Assembly (NCBI RefSeq): GCF_002019635.1
Contig: NZ_KV917371.1
Span: 2,090,001-2,154,000, forward strand
Source of the DNA: Metabacillus halosaccharovorans
GTDB taxonomy: Bacteria > Bacillota > Bacilli > Bacillales > Bacillaceae
Reading direction: 5' to 3'
Length of the DNA stretch: 64,000 bases
Part shown: piece by piece, positions 1 to 9,377 of the stretch
Layout of the letters: each line of letters opens with the position of its first letter
Numbering within the stretch: the first letter of the stretch is position 1
Made by a program: the position numbers and the translations under genes
The notes under the pieces: generated by a model
The model's database searches: none
The model's input: the letters and a program-made list of their open reading frames with translations, nothing else
What the model was told of the DNA's origin: nothing

Positions 1-924
1 GTACCAGGATTTCATGTTGAGATTGAAAACAAACAATTTATTGAATTAGTGAACAAAAATAAAATTGCTGTTATTGGTCAAAGCGGGAATCTTACTCCTG
101 CGGATAAAAGCTTATATGCATTGCGAGATGTAACCGCTACAGTAAACAGTATACCTCTCATAGCAAGCTCTATTATGAGTAAAAAAATTGCTGCAGGAGC
201 AGATGCTATTGTTCTTGACGTCAAGACAGGTGCAGGTGCTTTTATGAAAGATCTTGATGACTCAAAAGAATTAGCAAAGGCAATGGTCGATATCGGAAAC
301 TTAGTTGGCCGCAGAACAATGGCCATCATCTCTGATATGAGTCAACCACTCGGATTTGCAATCGGCAATGCGTTAGAAGTAAAAGAAGCAATCGATACTT
401 TAAGCGGCAAAGGTCCAAAAGACTTAGAAGAACTTTGCTTATCACTTGGAAGCTATATGGTACTCTTGGCTGAAAAAGCTCAGTCTTTAGAAGAAGCCAG
501 ATCTATGCTTATTGAAGTTATGAACAATGGCAAAGCGAGAGCGGCAATGAAAACGTTCCTTGAGGCCCAGGGTGGAGATGGATCAGTTGTAGATAAACCT
601 GAAACGCTGCCACAAGCAACATATAAAATTGAACTTGAAGCAAAACAAGATGGCTATTTATCTGAAATGATTGCAGACTCAATTGGAACAGCCGCCATGC
701 TACTAGGGGCAGGACGCGCAACAAAAGAATCCCAAATTGACCTGGCCGTCGGGCTTGTCTTAAACAAGAAAATTGGCGATACAGTTAAAAAGGGTGAATC
801 CTTAGTGACAATCCATAGTAATCGCGAAAATGTAGAAGATGTAAAAGAAAAGCTTTATGCAAGTATTTCAATTAGTGACCAAAAGGTAGAAGCACCGAAA
901 TTAATTTATGCAACTGTTGAATAG
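1..924 (+). CDS. pdp: Pyrimidine-nucleoside phosphorylase, C-terminal part (truncated by window edge)
   Basis: Phosphorolysis of uridine, deoxyuridine and thymidine to the free base and (deoxy)ribose-1-phosphate, in cytosolic pyrimidine salvage. The reading frame is open from base 1 with no start codon, so the gene begins upstream; about 307 codons are present of a family length near 433. Visible family segments are [34 protein letters not shown] and [10 protein letters not shown] (active-site Lys region), followed by the C-terminal biotinyl-like fold near [10 protein letters not shown]. The gene ends at TAG 922-924 and is followed by a terminator. In B. subtilis pdp also lies directly upstream of dacF, which supports the call. 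The alternative, deoA-type thymidine phosphorylase, is the same family. Confidence 0.96.
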   Translation, partial: VPGFHVEIENKQFIELVNKNKIAVIGQSGNLTPADKSLYALRDVTATVNSIPLIASSIMSKKIAAGADAIVLDVKTGAGAFMKDLDDSKELAKAMVDIGNLVGRRTMAIISDMSQPLGFAIGNALEVKEAIDTLSGKGPKDLEELCLSLGSYMVLLAEKAQSLEEARSMLIEVMNNGKARAAMKTFLEAQGGDGSVVDKPETLPQATYKIELEAKQDGYLSEMIADSIGTAAMLLGAGRATKESQIDLAVGLVLNKKIGDTVKKGESLVTIHSNRENVEDVKEKLYASISISDQKVEAPKLIYATVE

Positions 925-934
925 TTACTAGGAG

Positions 935-961
935 ACCACAGCCGGAGGCTGTGGTTTTTTA
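935..961 (+). terminator. Rho-independent terminator of pdp
   Basis: Perfect 9-bp stem (accacagcc / ggctgtggt) with a 3-nt loop, followed directly by a run of T. It lies 10 nt after the pdp stop. Confidence 0.93.
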
Positions 962-1116
962 GTTGGATATTGCATAGAAAAGAGAAGTGACGCAAACAAA
1001 GGCTACGACTTCATATAAATTACTTTCTTCACTAAATCTCAACTCCTCTGGAACTACGAGTAATACCACTTATTGTATTGAAATGTAAGCAACCTCAAAA
1101 AATTCTTCCAACCCTT

Positions 1117-1144
1117 GTATATTTTCCCTCCTACTGGAAAAAAT
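1117..1144 (+). promoter_or_regulatory. Candidate sigma F promoter of dacF
   Basis: GTATA (1117-1121), 14-nt spacer, GGAAAAAAT (1136-1144). This fits the GywTA / GGnrAnAnT sigma F pattern except for a spacer one base short. dacF is a known sigma F-dependent gene in B. subtilis. The predicted start would lie about 25 nt before the dacF start codon. Inference from motif and context. Confidence 0.55.
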
Positions 1145-1174
1145 GGAAAGTATAAAGAATGGAGGGCTTATGAA

Positions 1175-2338
1175 ATGAAACGAGTGATATCGTGTTTAAC
1201 GCTTATAACAATGCTGCTTTCTGTAACACCAATGGCTTTAGCTAAAGAATCAACAACTGTCGAGCTTGCAGATAAAGCGAAGTCTGCTGTTTTAATTGAA
1301 CGGGATACCGGAACCATTTTGTATGATAAAAACAGTGATGAAAAACTTCCTCCAGCAAGTATGACAAAAATAATGACAATGCTTCTTATTATGGAAGCGC
1401 TAGATAAAGGACAAATTAAATGGGATGAAAAGGTCCGTACAAGTGAATATGCTGCTTCAATGGGAGGATCACAAATCTTTCTTGAGCCTGGAGAAGAAAT
1501 GACTGTGGAGCAAATGCTAAAAGGAATTGCAATTGGATCAGGTAATGATGCTTCCGTTGCAATGGCTGAAAAAATCGCAGGATCTGCTGATGAATTCGTC
1601 AATATGATGAATAAAAAAGTAGAAGAACTTGAATTGAAAAATACACATTTCAAAAACCCAACAGGTTTACCGGAACCAGATCATTATAGTTCAGCTCATG
1701 ATATGGCTTTAATGGCGAAAGAATTATTAAAATATGAAGAAATTACGAACTTTACTGGTAAATATGAAGACTATTTACGTGAAGGAACAGATAAAAAATT
1801 CTGGCTTGTGAACACAAATCGGCTTGTAAAGTTTTATCCTGGAGTAGATGGAGTGAAAACAGGCTTTACAAATGAAGCGAAATATTGTTTAACAGCAACT
1901 GCAAAAAAAGACAATATGCGTGTTATCGCAGTAGTATTTGGAGCAGATACTCCTAAAGATCGTAATGCACAAGTTACAAAAATGCTTGACTATGCGTTTA
2001 GTCAATATCAAACACATCCTTTATTCGAAAAAGATCATGTGTTATCACAATTGAAAGTTAGCAAAGGCAGTGAAAAAGAAGTAAATCTTATGACGTCAGA
2101 GCCTATTTCTGTTTTAACGAAAAAAGGTGAAAAGGTCGATGATGTGACACAAGAAATTTTAATGAAAAATGATATTAAAGCTCCTGTGAATAAAGGAGAT
2201 GAGCTTGGAACTCTCCAATTAAAGAAAGACGGCAAATTGATTGCAGAGAGTAAACTTGTTGCAGAAAAGGATATTGACGAGGCGAGCTGGTGGACAATGT
2301 TTAAGAGAGTAATGGGCGACTTTACAAAGGCTGGCTAA
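1175..2338 (+). CDS. dacF: D-alanyl-D-alanine carboxypeptidase DacF (penicillin-binding protein)
   Basis: Serine DD-carboxypeptidase of the S11 family that trims peptidoglycan side chains during spore cortex formation. A 387-residue protein matches the family (about 389). ATG 1175 is chosen because GGAGGG lies at 1161-1166 and it opens a normal signal peptide (MKRVISCLTLITMLL...ALA-KE). The frame is open further upstream, but that extension has no ribosome site. Active-site motifs are SMTK (near residue 66), SGND (near 126) and KTGFT (near 228). A C-terminal PBP5-like beta domain and an amphipathic tail (WWTMFKRVMGDF) suggest peripheral membrane anchoring. It lies directly upstream of spoIIAA, as in B. 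subtilis, where it can be co-transcribed late under sigma F/G control. Confidence 0.95.
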   Translation: MKRVISCLTLITMLLSVTPMALAKESTTVELADKAKSAVLIERDTGTILYDKNSDEKLPPASMTKIMTMLLIMEALDKGQIKWDEKVRTSEYAASMGGSQIFLEPGEEMTVEQMLKGIAIGSGNDASVAMAEKIAGSADEFVNMMNKKVEELELKNTHFKNPTGLPEPDHYSSAHDMALMAKELLKYEEITNFTGKYEDYLREGTDKKFWLVNTNRLVKFYPGVDGVKTGFTNEAKYCLTATAKKDNMRVIAVVFGADTPKDRNAQVTKMLDYAFSQYQTHPLFEKDHVLSQLKVSKGSEKEVNLMTSEPISVLTKKGEKVDDVTQEILMKNDIKAPVNKGDELGTLQLKKDGKLIAESKLVAEKDIDEASWWTMFKRVMGDFTKAG

Positions 2339-2370
2339 TGTTGACGAAATACCACTAGTTTTGTCATCGG

Positions 2371-2400
2371 GCAGGAAAATCAAAGTTCAATCAAGAATTG
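2371..2400 (+). promoter_or_regulatory. Sigma H promoter of the spoIIA operon
   Basis: GCAGGAAAA (2371-2379) matches the sigma H -35 consensus RnAGGAwWW exactly. After a 12-nt spacer, CAAGAATTG (2392-2400) contains the GAAT core of the -10. The spoIIA operon is classically transcribed by sigma H at the onset of sporulation. Confidence 0.82.
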
Positions 2401-2435
2401 ACTCTTTATCCAGAATTTAAGGAGGGGTAAAAACC

Positions 2436-2789
2436 TTGAGTCTAGCGATTGAACTTGATGTGAAAGAATCTGTACTTTGTATAAGACTCTCAGGTGAACT
2501 TGATCATCATGCAGCAGAAGAATTACGTACAAAAGTGACAGACACTTTAGCTGCAAATCAAATTCAGCATATTGTATTAAATCTTGGACAACTATCGTTT
2601 ATGGATAGTTCAGGATTGGGTGTTATCTTAGGAAGATATAAACAAATTAAAGCAACCGGTGGAGAAATGGTTGTATGTGCAATTTCTCCGGCAGTCAAAC
2701 GATTATTTGATATGTCAGGTTTATTTAAAATTATTCGATTAGAAGAGAATGAGCACAAAGCGCTCCAGACTTTGGGGGTGGCATCATGA
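2436..2789 (+). CDS. spoIIAA: Anti-sigma F factor antagonist SpoIIAA
   Basis: STAS-domain protein. In its unphosphorylated form it displaces sigma F from SpoIIAB in the forespore. It has 117 residues, the exact family length. The phosphorylation site is Ser58 in MDSSGLG (residues 56-62). SpoIIAB phosphorylates it, and the membrane phosphatase SpoIIE (outside this window) reactivates it. The start is TTG 2436 behind AAGGAGGGG (2419-2427). The TGA stop overlaps the spoIIAB start by four bases (ATGA), so the two are translationally coupled. Confidence 0.98.
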   Translation: MSLAIELDVKESVLCIRLSGELDHHAAEELRTKVTDTLAANQIQHIVLNLGQLSFMDSSGLGVILGRYKQIKATGGEMVVCAISPAVKRLFDMSGLFKIIRLEENEHKALQTLGVAS

Positions 2790-3226
2790 AAAACGAAATG
2801 AACCTTCAATTTTCAGCGCTAAGTCAAAATGAATCATTTGCAAGGGTTACAGTAGCTGCTTTTATTACTCAGTTAGATCCGACAATGGATGAATTAACAG
2901 AGATTAAAACGGTGGTTTCGGAGGCAGTTACAAATGCCATTATCCACGGATATGATAATGATCCAAATGGTATTGTGTATATTTCTGTCACGTTAGAGGA
3001 TGAAATGGTTCAATTAACAATCCGTGACGAAGGAATGGGGATTGTTGATGTTGAAGAGGCAAGACAGCCTCTCTATACAACAAAGCCTGAACTAGAAAGA
3101 TCCGGGATGGGGTTTACGATCATGGAGAACTTCATGGATGAAATTTCAGTTGAGTCCTCTGAATCAAATGGAACAACTGTTAGACTGGTAAAACACTTAT
3201 CGAAAAGTAAAGCTTTATGCAATTAA
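2786..3226 (+). CDS. spoIIAB: Anti-sigma F factor / serine kinase SpoIIAB
   Basis: GHKL-fold protein that binds sigma F and holds it inactive, and that phosphorylates SpoIIAA on Ser58. It has 146 residues. Visible motifs are the N box [11 protein letters not shown] (residues 48-58), G1 box RDEGMGI and G2 box SGMGFTIM, which form the ATP site. It overlaps spoIIAA by four bases and lies 13 bases before sigF, as in the conserved operon. Translational coupling fits the need for matched stoichiometry of the three switch proteins. Confidence 0.98.
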   Translation: MKNEMNLQFSALSQNESFARVTVAAFITQLDPTMDELTEIKTVVSEAVTNAIIHGYDNDPNGIVYISVTLEDEMVQLTIRDEGMGIVDVEEARQPLYTTKPELERSGMGFTIMENFMDEISVESSESNGTTVRLVKHLSKSKALCN

Positions 3227-3239
3227 AGGGAGACTTGCT

Positions 3240-4001
3240 ATGGATGTGGAGGTCAAGAACGATCAATCGAATACACAGTTAAAGGATCATGAAGTTAAGG
3301 AATTAATTCGTCGTAGTCAAGAAGGTGACCAAGAAGCACGAGATTTAATTATCCAAAAAAACATGAGATTAGTATGGTCTGTTGTCCAGCGTTTTTTAAA
3401 TCGTGGATACGAACCTGATGACTTATTTCAAATTGGCAGTATCGGATTACTAAAATCTGTTGATAAATTTGATTTATCTTATGATGTTAGATTTTCGACG
3501 TATGCTGTACCGATGATTATTGGTGAAATTCAACGTTTTATTCGCGATGATGGTACAGTAAAAGTGAGCCGTTCCTTAAAGGAACTAGGAAATAAAATCA
3601 GACGGGCACGAGATGAATTATCTAAAACAATGGGAAAAGTACCAACGGTTGCTGAAATAGCCTCCTACCTAGATATTGCTCCTGAAGATGTTGTACTTGC
3701 ACAGGAAGCTGTAAGAGCACCTTCATCTATCCATGAAACTGTTTATGAAAATGATGGAGATCCCATTACATTACTAGATCAAATAGCTGACAATACGGAA
3801 ACAAAATGGTTTGATAAAATTGTATTGAAGGACGCCATTCGAGATTTAGATGAGCGAGAGAGACTTATTGTGTTCCTGAGATATTATAAAGATCAAACAC
3901 AGTCAGAGGTAGCTGATCGGCTCGGAATCTCTCAAGTGCAAGTATCCAGACTTGAGAAAAAGATCTTGCAGCAAATGAAAGACAAAATGAATCAAATATA
4001 A
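3240..4001 (+). CDS. sigF: RNA polymerase sporulation sigma factor SigF
   Basis: First compartment-specific sigma factor of the forespore. The 253-residue protein has region 2 with NMRLVWSVVQRF and DLFQIGSIGLLKSVDKFD, the -10 recognition stretch RFSTYAVPMIIGEIQRFIRDDG, and region 4 with a helix-turn-helix at QSEVADRLGISQVQVSRLEKK. It is the last gene of spoIIA and is followed by a hairpin terminator. Its likely targets in this window include the dacF promoter. Confidence 0.98.
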   Translation: MDVEVKNDQSNTQLKDHEVKELIRRSQEGDQEARDLIIQKNMRLVWSVVQRFLNRGYEPDDLFQIGSIGLLKSVDKFDLSYDVRFSTYAVPMIIGEIQRFIRDDGTVKVSRSLKELGNKIRRARDELSKTMGKVPTVAEIASYLDIAPEDVVLAQEAVRAPSSIHETVYENDGDPITLLDQIADNTETKWFDKIVLKDAIRDLDERERLIVFLRYYKDQTQSEVADRLGISQVQVSRLEKKILQQMKDKMNQI

Positions 4002-4005
4002 AGAG

Positions 4006-4070
4006 GAAGAATAATTGATTATCACTCCATTTTCATTTTTGGAGGATAATGAGTATTCTTCTTTTTTTTT
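4006..4070 (+). terminator. Terminator of the spoIIA operon
   Basis: Imperfect long hairpin: gaagaataattgattatc... pairs with ...gataatgagtattcttc (arms around 4007-4027 and 4041-4061), followed by nine T at 4062-4070. It begins 5 nt after the sigF stop. Confidence 0.85.
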
Positions 4071-4136
4071 GTACTTTTTCAACCGCTTTTTCTCCTTTAA
4101 AAACCAATGGTAATTGTTGGACTTTCTTACAGGACT

Positions 4137-4166
4137 GCATGATTAAAATTAAGGCAATGCATACTA
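4137..4166 (+). promoter_or_regulatory. Sigma G promoter of the spoVA operon
   Basis: GCATG (4137-4141), 18-nt spacer, CATACTA (4160-4166). Both boxes fit the sigma G consensus (gHATR / CATnnTA). The spoVA operon is a known forespore sigma G regulon member. The leader to spoVAA would be about 80 nt. Confidence 0.78.
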
Positions 4167-4252
4167 CATATACAATCAAATGTTTTACTTGTTTCAAGGA
4201 GTAATGTAAAGGAAAGGTTTCAACAATCACAATCATTAGGAAGTGAACCTTG

Positions 4253-4879
4253 ATGGATAAGACGGTATATATCAGACTTCGTCACCGAATTCAAGTACAT
4301 CCTAACGATGTCATTACTATTGGAAAAATTGCACTCATCGTAGGCGATAAGGAGTTGACAGATAAACTAAAGAAAATTGTCATTCATAAAGTCCAATTAA
4401 GGGATAAAAATATGGTTGTTATCGATATTATGCATGTCTTAAAGGAAATAAGAAAATTTGATCGCCAAGTTGATATTCAGGCATTGGGATCAAACCAGAC
4501 CATTGTTGAAATTATGTACAAAAAGAAGAAACTATCACCTTTATTATTTTGTATCGTCTGGCTTTTGCTCTTTATTGGAGCCGGGTTGGCGATTATGAAT
4601 TTCCACGAAGATGTGAGCATGCAGGCTGTCCACCAACGTATATACAAGATTGTAACAGGAAGAGAGAATGACCAGCCGCTAATCCTGCAGATACCTTATT
4701 CACTAGGTCTCGGATTAGGAATGATATTGTTTTTCAATCACTTATTTAAAAAGAGAATTAATGAAGAACCAAGTCCCTTAGAGGTAGAAATATTTAATTA
4801 TCAACTTGATTTAGATCAGTATGTTGCGATGAATGAAAATAAAGAAAATATAAATACAAATGATCATGATAATAAATAG
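4253..4879 (+). CDS. spoVAA: Stage V sporulation protein SpoVAA
   Basis: First gene of the spoVA operon, whose products move Ca-dipicolinate into the forespore and release it at germination. The protein has about 208 residues: a soluble N-terminal region, two membrane segments (near [21 protein letters not shown] and [14 protein letters not shown]), and the conserved C-terminus [28 protein letters not shown] 4253 is preferred with AGGAAG at 4238-4243; a TTG one codon earlier (4250) is possible. The end overlaps spoVAB by 20 bases. Confidence 0.95.
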   Translation: MDKTVYIRLRHRIQVHPNDVITIGKIALIVGDKELTDKLKKIVIHKVQLRDKNMVVIDIMHVLKEIRKFDRQVDIQALGSNQTIVEIMYKKKKLSPLLFCIVWLLLFIGAGLAIMNFHEDVSMQAVHQRIYKIVTGRENDQPLILQIPYSLGLGLGMILFFNHLFKKRINEEPSPLEVEIFNYQLDLDQYVAMNENKENINTNDHDNK

Positions 4880-5288
4880 TCTCATTCTCATTATAATCGG
4901 ATTATCCGGGGGACTAGTTGTCGGTTCAGGCTTTGTAGCATTTTTGGCTGTTTTAGGGATTATTCCCAGACTAACACAGTTAACAAAGACCTATCAGTTT
5001 ATCCATGTCTATGAGTGGGCAATTATATTAGGCACTGTTTTGGTAGGTTGGGCTAGTTTAAGAAATAGTTTGTTGTTTCAATCAGAGCTTTGGTTAATTC
5101 CAATTGGTCTTTTTTGTGGAATATTTATAGGAATGTTGGCGGCAGCCCTTACAGAAGTATTAAATGTTTTCCCTATTCTTGCTAAAAGGGTCGGGCTTGG
5201 TGAAAAGATTCTGGTTTTGTTAATGGCTATTGTGTTTGGTAAGATTGCCGGTTCATTATTTCATTGGATGTATTTTGTGAATCATTAA
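4860..5288 (+). CDS. spoVAB: Stage V sporulation protein SpoVAB
   Basis: Membrane protein of 142 residues or slightly fewer, with about four hydrophobic helices. The conserved family core [15 protein letters not shown] and the tail [14 protein letters not shown]...[13 protein letters not shown] are present. It belongs to the spoVA dipicolinate channel operon; its own biochemical role is not established. Two in-frame ATG codons (4860 and 4866) overlap the end of spoVAA. Neither has a clear ribosome site, so translation probably depends on coupling. Confidence 0.94.
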   Translation: MIMIINSLILIIIGLSGGLVVGSGFVAFLAVLGIIPRLTQLTKTYQFIHVYEWAIILGTVLVGWASLRNSLLFQSELWLIPIGLFCGIFIGMLAAALTEVLNVFPILAKRVGLGEKILVLLMAIVFGKIAGSLFHWMYFVNH

Positions 5289-5298
5289 GGAGGTCTGA

Positions 5299-5754
5299 AT
5301 GAATATGGCGAAAATGAAAGAAGATTATAAGAATAAAATTAAAGATTATCAACCAAAGCCACCATATTTTATTAATTGCCTAAAGGCGTTTTTAATAGGT
5401 GGATTTATTTGTTTATGTGGCCAAGGAATTCAAAATTTTTATATGAATGTTTTTCACTTTTCAGAAAAAGATGCAGGAAATCCGACTGTTGCCACGTTGA
5501 TTTTAATATCTGCTTTATTAACAGGGTTTGGTATCTATGATAAGCTTGGACAATTTGCAGGAGCAGGATCTGCTGTACCTGTTACAGGGTTTGCTAACTC
5601 AATGACAAGTGCAGCAATTGAGCATAGAAGTGAAGGTGTTGTATTAGGAGTTGCAACCAATATGTTCAAGTTAGCAGGAAGTGTCATCGTTTTTGGTGTT
5701 GTGGCTGCCTATATCGTCGGAATGATTCGCTATTTTTATGGACTAGCATTTTAA
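5299..5754 (+). CDS. spoVAC: SpoVAC, dipicolinate channel protein
   Basis: Polytopic membrane protein of 151 residues. SpoVAC of B. subtilis behaves as a mechanosensitive channel in the inner spore membrane. The family stretch GQFAGAGSAVPVTGFANSMTSAAIEHRSEG is intact, and at least three or four helices are visible. The start ATG 5299 follows a perfect AAGGAGGT (5287-5294). It is a paralogue of spoVAEB further down the same operon ([15 protein letters not shown] there). Confidence 0.96.
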   Translation: MNMAKMKEDYKNKIKDYQPKPPYFINCLKAFLIGGFICLCGQGIQNFYMNVFHFSEKDAGNPTVATLILISALLTGFGIYDKLGQFAGAGSAVPVTGFANSMTSAAIEHRSEGVVLGVATNMFKLAGSVIVFGVVAAYIVGMIRYFYGLAF

Positions 5755-5769
5755 GGTGGGGTGGAAAAA

Positions 5770-6792
5770 TTGAAACTAACTGGAAAGCAAACATGGCAAT
5801 TTGAGAATCCTTTATTTGTCCATTCAAGTGGAACCGCTGTTGGTCCAAAAGAAGCAGATGGACCACTTGGCCAGTATTTTGATATAAAGCATAAAGAACT
5901 TCACTGTGGTGAAGATAACTGGGAACTAGCAGAACGAAGGTTAATGGAGCAGGCAGTTGAGCAATGTCTTACAAAAGGAAATAAAACAATAGATGAAATT
6001 GATTTATTTTTAGCAGGAGATTTGCTGAATCAAAATGTAACGGCAAATTATGTAGCAAGACATCTCAGTCTTCCCTTTCTATGTATGTTTGGTGCTTGTT
6101 CAACATCAATGGAAACAGTCGCAATGGGATCAGCTTTAGTTGATGGAGGCTTTGCTAGTCAAGTAATTGCTGCAACAAGTAGTCATAATGCCACAGCAGA
6201 GAGACAGTTTCGCTATCCAACGGAATACGGTGGGCAAAAGCCTGATACTGCAACCTTTACTGTAACTGGTTCAGGTGCAGTACTAATTAATAAAGAAGTA
6301 AGTAATATTAAAATTACCTCTGCGACAATTGGAAAAGTAGCAGATTTAGGGATTAAGGATCCGTTCGATATGGGTTCTGCCATGGCACCGGCAGCAGCGG
6401 ATACCATTGCACAACATTTAAAAGATTTAAATAGAACTCCAGATGATTATGACCTTTTTTTAACAGGAGATCTATCCGGTGTTGGCAGTCCAATTGTAAA
6501 AGAGTTATTAAAGGAAGAAGGCTACGATGTTCATGATAAGCATAATGATTGCGGCTTAATGGTCTATCGCCCGGATCAAAAAGTATTTGCTGGTGGTAGT
6601 GGATGCGGTTGTTCTGCTGTCGTAACATATTCACATATCTTTAACGAACTTAATGCAGGTAATTTAAAGCGAGTTTTTGTTGTAGCAACGGGTGCATTAC
6701 TTAGCCCAACAATGATTCAACAGAAAGAATCGATTCCAACAATAGCACATGGAGTTGTTTTCGAAAGAGCGGATGGAGGAGTGAATAGCTAA
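5770..6792 (+). CDS. spoVAD: SpoVAD, dipicolinate-binding protein
   Basis: Thiolase-fold protein that binds dipicolinic acid on the spore inner membrane. It has 340 residues. TTG 5770 ([17 protein letters not shown]) is chosen over GTG 5761: AAGGTGGGG at 5753-5761 is the ribosome site and would overlap the GTG, and the family starts with MKLTGKQ. Conserved motifs are [37 protein letters not shown] and [11 protein letters not shown]. The stop overlaps the start of spoVAEB by one base. The enzyme-like fold is thought to serve binding rather than catalysis. Confidence 0.96.
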   Translation: MKLTGKQTWQFENPLFVHSSGTAVGPKEADGPLGQYFDIKHKELHCGEDNWELAERRLMEQAVEQCLTKGNKTIDEIDLFLAGDLLNQNVTANYVARHLSLPFLCMFGACSTSMETVAMGSALVDGGFASQVIAATSSHNATAERQFRYPTEYGGQKPDTATFTVTGSGAVLINKEVSNIKITSATIGKVADLGIKDPFDMGSAMAPAAADTIAQHLKDLNRTPDDYDLFLTGDLSGVGSPIVKELLKEEGYDVHDKHNDCGLMVYRPDQKVFAGGSGCGCSAVVTYSHIFNELNAGNLKRVFVVATGALLSPTMIQQKESIPTIAHGVVFERADGGVNS

Positions 6793-7142
6793 TGGAATAT
6801 TTATTAGCATTCGTTGTCGGAGGAGCTATTTGTGTAATAGGTCAAATCCTTTTAGATGTATTTAAACTAACCCCGGCTCATGTCATGAGTTCCTTTGTAG
6901 TATCAGGGGCAATATTAGATGGATTTGGACTTTATGATAAATTAATAAAGTTTGCCGGAGCGGGGGCAACTGTACCTATTACTAGTTTTGGACACTCCCT
7001 TCTACATGGAGCAATGGAACAGGCTAAGGAGCATGGATTTATTGGAATTGGAATTGGAATATTTGAATTAACTTCAGCAGGTATTTCAGCAGCAATTTTA
7101 TTTGCATTCCTTATGGCACTTATCTTTAAACCGAAAGGATAG
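6792..7142 (+). CDS. spoVAEB: SpoVAE (SpoVAEB) membrane protein
   Basis: Membrane protein of 116 residues related to Spo[43 protein letters not shown] is the shared core. Three or four transmembrane helices are visible. ATG 6792 overlaps the spoVAD stop codon by one base (TAATG). It is part of the channel complex for dipicolinate uptake and release. Confidence 0.95.
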   Translation: MEYLLAFVVGGAICVIGQILLDVFKLTPAHVMSSFVVSGAILDGFGLYDKLIKFAGAGATVPITSFGHSLLHGAMEQAKEHGFIGIGIGIFELTSAGISAAILFAFLMALIFKPKG

Positions 7143-7148
7143 GTTACA

Positions 7149-7715
7149 TTGGCAGAAAAAGCGAGGGTCATTATTGTTACTGATGGAGATGAATATGCAG
7201 CAAGAACAATTGAATATGTAGCAGCTCAAATAGGGGGAAGAACCATTTCGCAAACCCAGGGAAATCCTACTATTCTTAGTGGTAGCCAAATAGTTGAGCT
7301 TATACTTCAGGCAAAAAATGACCCTGTCTTTGTCATGTTTGATGATTGTGGATTATTAGGTGAAGGCGCTGGTGAAGTAGCTTTAAAATATGTTGCAGAA
7401 CATCCCAAAATAGAGGTCCTAGGTGTCATTGCAGTAGCGTCCAAAACACATCAAACAGAGTGGACGAGAGTTGATGTTAGCATTGACAGATTTGGTGAAT
7501 TAACCGAATACGGTGTAGATAAAAGTGGACTTAAAGATCTTGAACTTGGAAGAATAAGCGGTGATACGGTGTATTGTTTAGATCAATTAGAGGTACCAGT
7601 TATTGTTGGAATTGGGGACATTGGCAAAATGGCTAGAAAAGATAGTGTGAAAATTGGATCACCAATTACAATGAAAGCTGTTGAATTAATACTAGAAAGG
7701 AGCGGTTATGATTGA
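7149..7715 (+). CDS. spoVAEA: SpoVAEA
   Basis: Soluble protein of 188 residues with SpoVAEA family features: [21 protein letters not shown] at the N-terminus, then [13 protein letters not shown] and [19 protein letters not shown]. The start is TTG 7149 with AAAGGATAGG just upstream. No signal peptide is seen. The stop overlaps the TTG start of spoVAF by four bases. It is a sigma G operon member found on the spore inner membrane in B. subtilis; its precise role is unknown. Confidence 0.93.
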   Translation: MAEKARVIIVTDGDEYAARTIEYVAAQIGGRTISQTQGNPTILSGSQIVELILQAKNDPVFVMFDDCGLLGEGAGEVALKYVAEHPKIEVLGVIAVASKTHQTEWTRVDVSIDRFGELTEYGVDKSGLKDLELGRISGDTVYCLDQLEVPVIVGIGDIGKMARKDSVKIGSPITMKAVELILERSGYD

Positions 7716-9190
7716 CTTCAGAGACAGAAGCTAAACAGTATCCGATAACGGGAAACTTAGCAGAAAGTGAAAAATTTTTCACCGAACATGTTGGACTTAA
7801 TACAAGCTTTGATTTAGGTGTAAGGAAGTTGACCATACTAGACTTTCAAGTAAATATATATTATTTAAATGGTCTATGTGATACGAATTACATTACTCAA
7901 ATATTAAAGAATGTATCATTAATAAATGATAGTGAAGTAAATCATATAAAATTCAAGGAAATTTTAGAAAATAGAATTGTTAACCAATCAGTCCAAAAGA
8001 TAAGAACATTGGATGAAGTGGTTGACCAAGTACTTTCAGGGTTAATCGTTTTCCTTATGGAAGGTTCGGACTATGGCTTGGTTGTTGATGTAAGAAGCTA
8101 TCCCGGCAGACAACCTCAAGAGCCTGATACAGAAAAAATTGTCCGTGGAGCAAGGGACGGGTTTGTCGAAAATATTATTGTTAACACAGGCTTAATCCGC
8201 AGAAGGATTAGAGATGAACGTTTGCGTTATGAAATGATGAAAATTGGTGAACGCTCGAAAACAGATGTTTGTCTTGCTTACATCAAAGATGTGGCCGACC
8301 CCGGACTAGTTAAAACCATTAAAAAAGAACTTGATACAATCAAAGTTGATGGAATTACAATGGCTGATAAAACAATCGAAGAATTTTTAGTCAAGCAGGG
8401 CTATAATCCGTATCCCTTAGTAAGGTATACAGAAAGACCGGATGTTGCGGCTAATCACTTATTAGAAGGGCATGTATTAATTATTGTGGATACATCGCCG
8501 AGTGTCATTATCACTCCTACTACATTCTTTCATCATGTTCAGCATGCGGAGGAATATCGCCAAGCACCAGCAGTAGGTACGTTTTTACGATGGGTCAGGT
8601 TTTTAGGAATCATAGCATCCATTTTCCTTTTACCATTATGGTTTTTGTTTGTTCTGGAACCTTCTCTTTTACCTGTAAATATAGCTTTTATTGGACCAAA
8701 TGAAGAAAAAAATATTCCGATTGTGTTACAAATATTTTTAGCTGATTTTGGGATCGAGTTTTTAAGAATGGCTGCGATACATACACCAACATCTCTTTCA
8801 ACTGCAATGGGTTTAATCGCTGCTGCGTTGATCGGTCAAATTGCGATTGATGTTGGTTTATTCGTGCCGGAGGTAATCTTATACGTAGCTGTTGCTGCAA
8901 TTGGAACCTTTGCTACACCAAGTTATGAATTGAGTGTTGCAAATAAAATGGCGAGGTTAATTTTGTTAATTGCAGTTGCTGCTTTCAAATTAGAAGGCTT
9001 TGTTATTGGATGTACACTTTTTATCTTCTTACTTGCAAGAATAAAATCATTAAACACCCCTTACCTATGGCCGTTTCTTCCTTTTAATGCGATGGCCTTA
9101 TGGCAAATCATTATCCGTACATCTGTCCCGGGAGCTAAGCTTAGACCGAGTATTGTTCATCCTCAAAACGTAAAAAAACAACCGGAATAG
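7712..9190 (+). CDS. spoVAF: SpoVAF, GerA-family spore germination protein
   Basis: Homologue of germinant receptor A subunits, 492 residues. It has a long cytosolic N-terminal domain (about 1-290) with [23 protein letters not shown] and the GerA-type block [18 protein letters not shown], followed by about five membrane helices (residues 290-465) including [29 protein letters not shown] 7712 overlaps the end of spoVAEA and has AAAGGAG at 7697-7703. It is the last gene of the operon, followed by a terminator. In B. subtilis it forms an ion channel with the YqhR/FigP partner that boosts germination. Confidence 0.94.
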   Translation: MTSETEAKQYPITGNLAESEKFFTEHVGLNTSFDLGVRKLTILDFQVNIYYLNGLCDTNYITQILKNVSLINDSEVNHIKFKEILENRIVNQSVQKIRTLDEVVDQVLSGLIVFLMEGSDYGLVVDVRSYPGRQPQEPDTEKIVRGARDGFVENIIVNTGLIRRRIRDERLRYEMMKIGERSKTDVCLAYIKDVADPGLVKTIKKELDTIKVDGITMADKTIEEFLVKQGYNPYPLVRYTERPDVAANHLLEGHVLIIVDTSPSVIITPTTFFHHVQHAEEYRQAPAVGTFLRWVRFLGIIASIFLLPLWFLFVLEPSLLPVNIAFIGPNEEKNIPIVLQIFLADFGIEFLRMAAIHTPTSLSTAMGLIAAALIGQIAIDVGLFVPEVILYVAVAAIGTFATPSYELSVANKMARLILLIAVAAFKLEGFVIGCTLFIFLLARIKSLNTPYLWPFLPFNAMALWQIIIRTSVPGAKLRPSIVHPQNVKKQPE

Positions 9191-9261
9191 GGTAAAGTGA
9201 CATTGAAAGAACCCCTCTTTTATGATATTGTATGTTTAATTTCATGCAGAATTTTCAAAAC

Positions 9262-9298
9262 AGACAGTTAATGACCAGCTGGTGTTAACTGTCTTTTT
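9262..9298 (+). terminator. Terminator of the spoVA operon
   Basis: Perfect 10-bp stem agacagttaa (9262-9271) / ttaactgtct (9285-9294), then T-run 9294-9298. It lies 70 nt after spoVAF and before lysA. Confidence 0.9.
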
Positions 9299-9377
9299 CC
9301 TTGAATAATTAATCAAATAATTTACAGGCAAGATAAGTTAAACGTAAAAGCCTAGTTGTAGAAAGAGGGGATACATT

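Noticed and set aside
9299-9377. Possible lysine riboswitch before lysA
   Set aside because: The leader is too short and lacks the L-box conserved blocks.
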